64,000 bases of DNA from Pantoea sp. Cy-639 (lineage in GTDB: Bacteria > Pseudomonadota > Gammaproteobacteria > Pseudomonadales > Pseudomonadaceae): assembly GCF_011752525.1 (NCBI RefSeq), contig NZ_VWXI01000007.1:124001-188000 (forward strand), read 5' to 3'. A program made the translations under genes and the position numbers. The notes beneath the pieces are model-generated. The model saw only the letters and a list, made by a program, of their open reading frames with translations, searched no databases and was not told the origin of the DNA. Below are positions 58,370 through 64,000 of this stretch, in pieces (the first letter of the stretch is position 1; every line of letters starts with the position of its first letter).

Positions 58370-60049
58370 TCAGCGTTCATGGACATAGGTACCCGGTGAA
58401 GCCTCGCCGGCGGCGTAGGCACGATTGCCCAGGCGCGTCGGGGCTTTCTTCAGCTCGCCAGCCCGCTCGCCCAGCCAGGTCTGCCAGTGCAGCCACCAGG
58501 AATCGGTGTGCTTGACCGCATTCTCCTGCCAGGCCTGCGGATCGTCCGGGCGATCCTCGCCGGTCATGAAGCGGGCCTTGGGGTTGCCAGGCGGGTTGAG
58601 AATGCTCTGGATGTGGCCGCTGTTGGACAGCACGAACTCGATCTTGCCGCCGAACAGGTGGGCCGAGCGGTAGCAGGACTGCCAGGGGGTGATGTGGTCG
58701 GCGGTGCCGGCGACGCTGTAAATGTCGCACTCGACTTTCTTCAGGTCGATGGCGGTACCGCACACTTCCAGGGCATCGGCGCGGGTCAGCGGGTTGTTCT
58801 TGAACATCTCGATCAGGTCGCCGTGGAAGGCGGCGGGCAGGCGCGTGGTGTCGTTGTTCCAGAACAGGATGTCGAACACCGGCGGCTCGTTGCCCAGCAG
58901 GTAGTTGTTGACCCAGTAGTTCCAGATCAGGTCGTTGGGGCGCATCCAGGCGAATACCTTGGCCATGTCGCTGCCTTCGAGCACGCCGGCCTGGTAGGAG
59001 TGGCGCTTGGCCGCCTCCAGCGTCTGCTCGTCGACGAACAGCGCCACCGTGGTGTCGACCGTGGTATCGAGCACGCTGACCAGCAAGGTCAGGGCGTTGA
59101 CCTTCTTTTCGCCCAGCGCCGCGTAGTGGCCGACCAGGGCGGTGCAGGTGATGCCGCCGGAGCAGGCGCCGAGCATGTTCAGGTCCTTGCTGCCGGTGAT
59201 CGCCAGCACCGCGTCGACTGCTTCCTTGAGCGCGTCGATGTAGGTGGACAGGCCCCATTCGCGCTGGGCCTTGGTCGGGTTGCGCCAGCTGATGATGAAG
59301 GTCTGCTGCTGTGCGCGCAGGCAGAAGCGCGCCAGGCTCTTCTCCGGGCTCAGGTCGAACACGTAGAACTTGTTGATCTGCGGTGGCACCACCAGCAGCG
59401 GGCGGGCGTGCACCTGTTCGGTGATGGGGCTGTACTGGATCAGCTCCAGCACGTCGTTGCGGTACACCACCGATCCTTCGCTGGTGCCGAGGTTCTTGCC
59501 GACCTCGAAGGCGGCCATGTTCACCTGGCTGGGCATGCCGCCATTGTTGACCAGGTCCTTGGCCAGGTTGGACAGGCCGTCGAGCAGGCTCTTGCCGCCG
59601 GTCTCGAAGAAGCGCTTGATCGCCGCGGGGTTGGACAGGGTGTTGGTCGGCGCCATGGCCTCGGTCAGCAGGTTGATGACGAACTGGCCACGGCTGATGT
59701 CCTGCGGCGACAGGTCGCTGCCGGCGACCCAGTCGTTGAGCTCCTTGCGCCAGGCCAGGTAGGTCTGCAGGTAGCGGCGGTACAGGGGGTTCTGGCTCCA
59801 GGCCGGGTCGCTGAAGCGGCGGTCGTCGCTTTCAGGCTGCAGGCTGGACTTGCCCAGCAGCACGTTCTTCAGCTCCAGGCCGAAGTGCGCCACGTGCCGG
59901 GCGCTGTGCAAGGGTTGGCGCATCGCCTGGCGCAAGACCGTGCGCGCCGAGGTGAGCAGGTCCTTGCGGCGAATGCCGATGACCGGGTTGAGCCCCAGGG
60001 TGCTTTCCGAGGCCTGCCGCTGCAACTCATCGTTGTTCTTGTTACTCAT
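58370..60049 (-). CDS. phaC1: Class II PHA synthase 1
   Basis: A 559-aa main medium-chain-length PHA synthase. Catalytic Cys296 is in LGACSGGIT; VPPQINKFYVFDLSPEKS and MRPNDLIWNYWVNNYLLG match PhaC2 closely (same residue numbering), indicating an old duplication. The ATG begins MSNKNNDELQRQ. It is the first gene of phaC1ZC2D and has a sigma54-type promoter and a leader of about 190 bases upstream. Confidence 0.97.
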   Translation of the reverse strand: MSNKNNDELQRQASESTLGLNPVIGIRRKDLLTSARTVLRQAMRQPLHSARHVAHFGLELKNVLLGKSSLQPESDDRRFSDPAWSQNPLYRRYLQTYLAWRKELNDWVAGSDLSPQDISRGQFVINLLTEAMAPTNTLSNPAAIKRFFETGGKSLLDGLSNLAKDLVNNGGMPSQVNMAAFEVGKNLGTSEGSVVYRNDVLELIQYSPITEQVHARPLLVVPPQINKFYVFDLSPEKSLARFCLRAQQQTFIISWRNPTKAQREWGLSTYIDALKEAVDAVLAITGSKDLNMLGACSGGITCTALVGHYAALGEKKVNALTLLVSVLDTTVDTTVALFVDEQTLEAAKRHSYQAGVLEGSDMAKVFAWMRPNDLIWNYWVNNYLLGNEPPVFDILFWNNDTTRLPAAFHGDLIEMFKNNPLTRADALEVCGTAIDLKKVECDIYSVAGTADHITPWQSCYRSAHLFGGKIEFVLSNSGHIQSILNPPGNPKARFMTGEDRPDDPQAWQENAVKHTDSWWLHWQTWLGERAGELKKAPTRLGNRAYAAGEASPGTYVHER

Positions 60050-60253
60050 CTACGACGCTCCGTTGTCCTGAGACGAGTACCGGCGTGCTGTGACAGCCCG
60101 GTACTGCTACTCGGGTGACCAGTGATAAGGAACAGCGGTGCTGCGACCGGATGCGTGTCGGTGATGAGCTGCGGGTTTTTCTGCGTGTGAAGACAGCCTG
60201 CTTTCGCTCGCGACCTCTACATACCGGCCAGATCCTGCGTGGCTGAAAAGCGA

Positions 60254-60270
60254 TGCAGGGAACTTGCCAG
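60254..60270 (-). promoter_or_regulatory. Sigma54-type promoter of phaC1
   Basis: The minus strand reads CTGGCAAGTTCCCTGCA: TGGCA block, GG-N10-GC spacing, TGCA block. The predicted start is near 60243. RpoN-linked control of PHA synthesis in pseudomonads has been reported. The rest of the 336-base gap (60050-60385) holds no gene; the PhaD site could not be located with confidence. Confidence 0.7.
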
Positions 60271-60385
60271 CTCCATTGGTTACCCGACTTTCGTGTAATG
60301 CGCAAGACAGCCAGTCTTTGGCTGTCATCCTCGCATTCAAGCAGATGAGATTAGAAAATGCGCTCTAAAGCTTCGGGCCCCTGGA

Positions 60386-60763
60386 CTAGAGCATCAGTTT
60401 CACCACCGATTCGGACGGGTCGCGGGATTTGCCGGCCTTGTGCAGTTCGTCGAGGTATTCGGCCCAGAGCTGTTCCTGGCGCAGGCACAGTTGCTCGAGG
60501 TACTCCCAGGTGAACAATCCTGAATCATGGCCGTCGTCGAAGGTCAGTTTCAGGGCGTACTGGCCGGCGGGCTCCAGGCCGGACAGGCCGACGTTGATCT
60601 TGCCGAACTGCAGGATCGGGTTGCCGTGGCCCTGGACCTCGGCGGACGGGGAGTGCACGCGCAGGAACTCGGCGGGCAGGTGATAGACCTCGCCGGGGGC
60701 ATAGGTGAGGCTGAGGGTCTTGGAGGCTTTGTGCAGGTTGATGGCGGTGGGCAGGCGGGCCAT
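60386..60763 (-). CDS. DUF971 domain protein
   Basis: A 125-aa protein resembling the N-terminal zinc-binding domain of gamma-butyrobetaine hydroxylase (DUF971/GBBH-like_N). INLHKASKTLSLTYAPGEVYHLPAEFLRVHSPSAEVQGHG and the later YALKLTFDDGHDSGLFTWEYLEQLC are the family pattern. Function unknown, possibly in Fe-S or cofactor maturation. The ATG at 60763 is preferred to upstream codons. It follows hslU by 173 bases, the order usual in pseudomonads. Confidence 0.85.
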   Translation of the reverse strand: MARLPTAINLHKASKTLSLTYAPGEVYHLPAEFLRVHSPSAEVQGHGNPILQFGKINVGLSGLEPAGQYALKLTFDDGHDSGLFTWEYLEQLCLRQEQLWAEYLDELHKAGKSRDPSESVVKLML

Positions 60764-60837
60764 GGGCGAATCTCTCTTTGGCTTCAAGCTGCAAGCTTCG
60801 AGTGATTCCAGGCATTGTGCAAGGGGCTGCTGTGCAG

Positions 60838-60925
60838 CCCTATCGCAGGCTGTCGCCGGCTCCCACAGACAGCCTTGCTCTCAGTGTGGGGGCTGGCGAC
60901 AGCCTGCGACAGGGGCGCGCAGCGG
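60838..60925. repeat. REPIN between hslU and the DUF971 gene
   Basis: TCGCAGGCTGTCGCCGGCTCCCACA and TGTGGGGGCTGGCGACAGCCTGCGA are inverted arms with a loop of about 17 bases. The arms match those flanking the 37-bp array at 10.7-11.6 kb, showing what that element would look like without expansion. Confidence 0.85.
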
Positions 60926-60936
60926 CCCCTGCGGTC

Positions 60937-62280
60937 TTACAGGATGTAGCGCGACAGGTCTTCGTTCTGCGCCAGCTCACCGAGGTGGCTGTTCACGTAC
61001 GCAGCGTCGATGTGGATCGGCGTCTCGTCGTGGCTGCTGGCCAGGTCGCCGGCGCTGAACGACACTTCTTCGAGCAGGCGCTCGAGCAGGGTGTGCAGGC
61101 GGCGGGCACCGATGTTCTCGGTCTTCTCGTTGACCTGGAAGGCGATCTCGGCCAGGCGCTTGATGCCTTCGTCGGCGAACTCGATGTTCAGGCCTTCGGT
61201 CTTGAGCAGTTCGCGGTACTGTTCGGTCAGCGAGGCGTGCGGTTCCTTGAGGATGCGCTCGAAGTCTTCCGGAGTCAGGGCCTTGAGCTCGACACGGATC
61301 GGCAGACGACCCTGCAGCTCGGGCACCAGGTCGCTCGGCTTGCTCAGGTGGAACGCACCGGAGGCGATGAACAGGATATGGTCGGTCTTGACCATGCCCA
61401 GCTTGGTGTTGACGGTGCAGCCCTCGATCAGCGGCAGCAGGTCGCGCTGCACGCCCTCGCGGGAGACATCGGCGCCGCCGACGTTGCCACGTTTGGCCAC
61501 CTTGTCGATCTCGTCGATGAACACGATACCGTGCTGCTCGACCGCTTCCAGGGCCTTGGCCTTGAGCTCTTCCTCGTTGACCAGGCGGCTGGCTTCTTCG
61601 TCGCGGACCATCTTCAGCGCTTCCTTGACCTTCAGCTTGCGGGTCTTGCGCTTGCCCTTGCCCATGTTGGCGAACAGGCTCTGCAGTTGGTTGGTCATCT
61701 CTTCCATGCCGGGCGGCGCGGCGATCTCGACCCCCATGCTGTCGGCGACGTCGATCTCGATTTCCTTGTCATCCAGCTGGCCTTCGCGCAGGCGCTTGCG
61801 GAACAGCTGACGGGTGTTGGAGTCGCTGCTGGACTGCTGGGCTTCTTCACTGAAGCTGCTGACTCGCGCCTGCGGCAGCAGGGCGTCGAGGATACGGTCC
61901 TCGGCGGCGTCCTCGGCACGGTGGCGCACGCGGACGATTTCCTGCTCGCGCAGCATCTTCAGCGCGGCATCGGCCAGGTCACGGATGATCGACTCGACGT
62001 CACGGCCGACATAGCCGACTTCGGTGAACTTGGTCGCTTCGACCTTGATGAACGGCGCGTTGGCCAGCTTGGCCAGGCGGCGGGCGATTTCGGTCTTGCC
62101 GACGCCGGTGGGGCCGATCATCAGGATGTTCTTCGGGGTGACTTCGGCGCGCAGCTCGGCGGGCAGCTGCATGCGCCGCCAGCGGTTGCGCAGGGCGATG
62201 GCCACGGCGCGCTTGGCGTCGTCCTGGCCAATGATGTGGCGGTTGAGTTCGTGGACGATCTCGCGGGGGGTCATGGACAT
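60937..62280 (-). CDS. hslU: HslUV protease ATPase subunit HslU
   Basis: A 447-aa AAA+ unfoldase that feeds proteins to the HslV peptidase. Walker [10 protein letters not shown], the pore loop GYVGRDVE, an inserted I domain (about 110-240), Walker [14 protein letters not shown] and the C-terminal LSRYIL tail that docks into HslV are all seen. It starts [19 protein letters not shown]. Second gene of the hslVU operon, 91 bases after hslV. Confidence 0.97.
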   Translation of the reverse strand: MSMTPREIVHELNRHIIGQDDAKRAVAIALRNRWRRMQLPAELRAEVTPKNILMIGPTGVGKTEIARRLAKLANAPFIKVEATKFTEVGYVGRDVESIIRDLADAALKMLREQEIVRVRHRAEDAAEDRILDALLPQARVSSFSEEAQQSSSDSNTRQLFRKRLREGQLDDKEIEIDVADSMGVEIAAPPGMEEMTNQLQSLFANMGKGKRKTRKLKVKEALKMVRDEEASRLVNEEELKAKALEAVEQHGIVFIDEIDKVAKRGNVGGADVSREGVQRDLLPLIEGCTVNTKLGMVKTDHILFIASGAFHLSKPSDLVPELQGRLPIRVELKALTPEDFERILKEPHASLTEQYRELLKTEGLNIEFADEGIKRLAEIAFQVNEKTENIGARRLHTLLERLLEEVSFSAGDLASSHDETPIHIDAAYVNSHLGELAQNEDLSRYIL

Positions 62281-62371
62281 GATCAGTACGGTCCTGAAAC
62301 GGAGTGGGTCAGCGTGGAAAAGCCCCGTCGGTGGCCGCTCTCAGGCAGGGACGGGGCGCCAGAACAGCTGA

Positions 62372-62902
62372 TCACTCGGCCAGGTCCTGCTCCTCGATGG
62401 TCAGGTTGTGGTTGGTGAACACGCAGATGTCACCGGCGATGTTCAGGGCGGTCTCGGTGATTTCCCGGGCCGACAGGTCGGTCTTGTTCAGCAGGGCGCG
62501 GGCTGCGGCCTGGGCGTAGCCGCCGCCGGAGCCCATGGCGATCAGGCCATCTTCGGGTTCGACCACATCGCCGTTGCCGGTGATGATCAGCGAGGCATCC
62601 TTGTTGGCCACGGCCAGCATGGCTTCCAGGCGGCTCAGCGAGCGGTCGGTACGCCATTCCTTGGCCAGCTCGACGGCGGCGCGCACCAGGTGGCCGGAGT
62701 GTTTCTGCAACTGGGCCTCGAAACGCTCGAACAGGGTGAAGGCGTCGGCGGTGGCACCGGCGAAACCGGCGATGACCTGGCCGTTGTACAGGCGACGGAC
62801 TTTCTTGGCGTTGCCTTTCATCACGGTGTTGCCGAGGGAAACCTGGCCGTCGCCGCCCATGACGACTTTGCCGTTACGGCGGACAGAAACGATGGTAGTC
62901 AA
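62372..62902 (-). CDS. hslV: HslUV protease peptidase subunit HslV
   Basis: A 176-aa proteasome-like peptidase. After Met removal the N-terminal nucleophile is Thr ([22 protein letters not shown]); [35 protein letters not shown] is the family signature. It forms a dodecamer with HslU hexamers to degrade misfolded proteins. It is the first gene of the operon behind a heat-shock promoter. Confidence 0.97.
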   Translation of the reverse strand: MTTIVSVRRNGKVVMGGDGQVSLGNTVMKGNAKKVRRLYNGQVIAGFAGATADAFTLFERFEAQLQKHSGHLVRAAVELAKEWRTDRSLSRLEAMLAVANKDASLIITGNGDVVEPEDGLIAMGSGGGYAQAAARALLNKTDLSAREITETALNIAGDICVFTNHNLTIEEQDLAE

Positions 62903-62947
62903 GGGAGAGTCTCCACGCAGCGGGGCGAAAATGCCTGATGCAGACTC

Positions 62948-62976
62948 ATATGGGGTGAGGGGGGAAGGATTTCAAC
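62948..62976 (-). promoter_or_regulatory. Sigma32 (heat-shock) promoter of hslVU
   Basis: The minus strand reads GTTGAAA, 14 bases, CCCCATAT. This matches the RpoH consensus CTTGAAA-N11-16-CCCCATNT almost exactly. It lies about 50 bases before hslV. Confidence 0.88.
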
Positions 62977-63025
62977 CACATTGGATGAATGGTTGCTCCT
63001 GGCTCCAGCTCGAGCGCGGTCGATG

Positions 63026-63137
63026 AAGGAGCGGCTTTGTGTTGCGAAAGGGCCGCCAAGCGGCCCCGGCATTTCTGATATGTAGTCGAGATTCCGGGGC
63101 CGCTGCGCGACCCTTTCGCGACACCAGGCCGCTCCTG
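63026..63137. repeat. REPIN between hslV and pyrC'
   Basis: AGGAGCGGCTTTGTGTTGCGAAAGGG...CGGCCCCGG and the inverted CCGGGGCCGCTGCGCGACCCTTTCGCGACACCAGGCCGCTCCT flank about 25 bases. Long inverted arms make a strong hairpin after the pyrC' end. Confidence 0.85.
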
Positions 63138-63158
63138 CAAGAGCGAGCGGGCGTTTAT

Positions 63159-64000
63159 TCAGGCCTCGTGGCAGACGTGCCCATCGACCAAGGTATACCG
63201 TACCGCGCCCGGCAGGCAGTGGCCGATGAACGGGCAGTTCTCGCCACGGGAGAACCACTGCTCGCCCGCCAGGGTCGAGGCTTTCGGGTCGAACAGCACC
63301 AAGTCCGCCGCGCCGCCGACTTTCAGCTCGCCGGCCGGCAGGCGCAGGGCCGTTGCCGGACCGCTGGTGAGGCGTGCCAGCAGGGTCGGCAGGTCGAGCA
63401 GGCCGTCCTCGACCAGGGTCATGGCCAGCGGCAGCAGCAGTTCGACGCTGCTGATACCAGGCTCGGTAGCGCCGAACGGGGCCAGCTTGGCATCGCGCTC
63501 GTGGGGCTGGTGGTGGCTGGAGATCGCCTGGATCACCCCGGACTTCACCGCCTCGCGCAGGCCGTCGCGGTCGGCGGCGGTGCGCAGCGGCGGTTGCACG
63601 TGGTACAGGCTGGAGAAATCGCGCAGGGCCTCGTCGGTGAGGATCAGCTGGTACAGCGCCACGTCGGCGGTGACCGGCAGTCCCAGTTGCTGGGCCTGGG
63701 CGATCAGCCGGGCGCCGCGGGCGCTGGTGATCTGGGTGAAGTGGGCGCGCACGCCGGTCTGTTCGACCAGCAGCAGGTTGCGCGCCAGGGCCACGGTCTC
63801 GGCGGTCTCGGGAATACCAGGCAGGCCGAGGAAGCTGGCCATCGGGCCTTCGTGGGCCAGGCCGCCCTGGGCCAGGTCACGGTCCTGGGAGTGGAACACC
63901 ACGGTCAGGTCGAAGGTCGCCGCGTACTCCAGCGCGCGCGCCAGGGTCCGGTGGTTGGGGATCTCCTTGAGGCCGTTGCCGAAGGCCACGCAGCCGGTGT
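63159..64000 (-). CDS. pyrC': Dihydroorotase-like protein PyrC', 5'-truncated by window edge
   Basis: The C-terminal 280 or so residues of an amidohydrolase of the dihydroorotase family; the start lies beyond the window. LVVFHSQDRDLA, HFTQITSARGARLI, the GISSVELLLPLAMTLVEDG segment and the final VRYTLVDGHVCHEA are recognisable. Where active enzymes have TDHAPH (catalytic Asp) this one has SSHHQPHE, so the Asp is replaced by His. In Pseudomonas such non-catalytic PyrC' proteins form a structural complex with aspartate transcarbamoylase PyrB; that role is inferred. The HxH metal site lies upstream and cannot be checked. Confidence 0.9.
   Translation of the reverse strand, partial: TGCVAFGNGLKEIPNHRTLARALEYAATFDLTVVFHSQDRDLAQGGLAHEGPMASFLGLPGIPETAETVALARNLLLVEQTGVRAHFTQITSARGARLIAQAQQLGLPVTADVALYQLILTDEALRDFSSLYHVQPPLRTAADRDGLREAVKSGVIQAISSHHQPHERDAKLAPFGATEPGISSVELLLPLAMTLVEDGLLDLPTLLARLTSGPATALRLPAGELKVGGAADLVLFDPKASTLAGEQWFSRGENCPFIGHCLPGAVRYTLVDGHVCHEA

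Overview
The window is a 64 kb piece of chromosome from a Pseudomonas of the P. putida group. This is inferred from GC-rich coding with very few gaps, the gene order grxC-secB-trmL-ntrC/ntrB-glnA-thiI-typA, a complete five-step hut pathway (HutF/HutG branch), the medium-chain-length PHA cluster phaC1-phaZ-phaC2-phaD facing phaI-phaF, and abundant REP/REPIN elements with cores such as GGGCTTGCCCCGCGAT. No tRNA, rRNA, CRISPR array, prophage or insertion sequence was seen. Most genes are core metabolism and housekeeping.

Layout. 1-10.7 kb: glutaredoxin (cut by the window edge), SecB, TrmL, a membrane-anchored hypothetical, then the nitrogen-control block: a probable NtrC/sigma54-driven small RNA, NtrC, NtrB, a secreted chorismate mutase and glutamine synthetase, followed by ThiI and TypA. 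10.7-11.6 kb: nineteen copies of a 37-bp repeat enclosed by two inverted REP arms. 11.6-17.5 kb: YcgN-like Cys-cluster protein, glycogen phosphorylase, fructose-1,6-bisphosphatase, a DUF924 protein and a lipoprotein/lipocalin pair. 17.7-27.6 kb: histidine utilisation, with hutF divergent from hutC-hutD-hutU-hutH-hutT-hutI-hutG and two HutC-type operators. 27.6-28.4 kb: a 103-bp REP-containing tandem array. 28.4-34.0 kb: one very large gene for an LRR/NEL-type (IpaH-like) ubiquitin-ligase effector, the clearest accessory gene here.

34.1-50.2 kb: proline iminopeptidase-Dtd, osmoregulated periplasmic glucan synthesis (opgGH), a polar amino-acid ABC transporter, two adjacent chemoreceptors each behind a flagellar-type promoter, RsmE, TatABC and HisIE. 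50.2-60.1 kb: ubiquinone genes ubiE-ubiJ-ubiB, then PHA granule genes phaI-phaF and the convergent phaC1ZC2D operon with a sigma54-type promoter. 60.4-64.0 kb: DUF971 protein, the HslVU heat-shock protease with a sigma32-type promoter, and the start-truncated pseudo-dihydroorotase PyrC'.

Common themes are nitrogen and carbon sensing. NtrC sites sit at glnA, upstream of ntrB and at the putative sRNA. HutC controls histidine breakdown to glutamate, and PHA storage responds to C/N balance. All calls come from reading the sequence and remembered family features; no database search was run.
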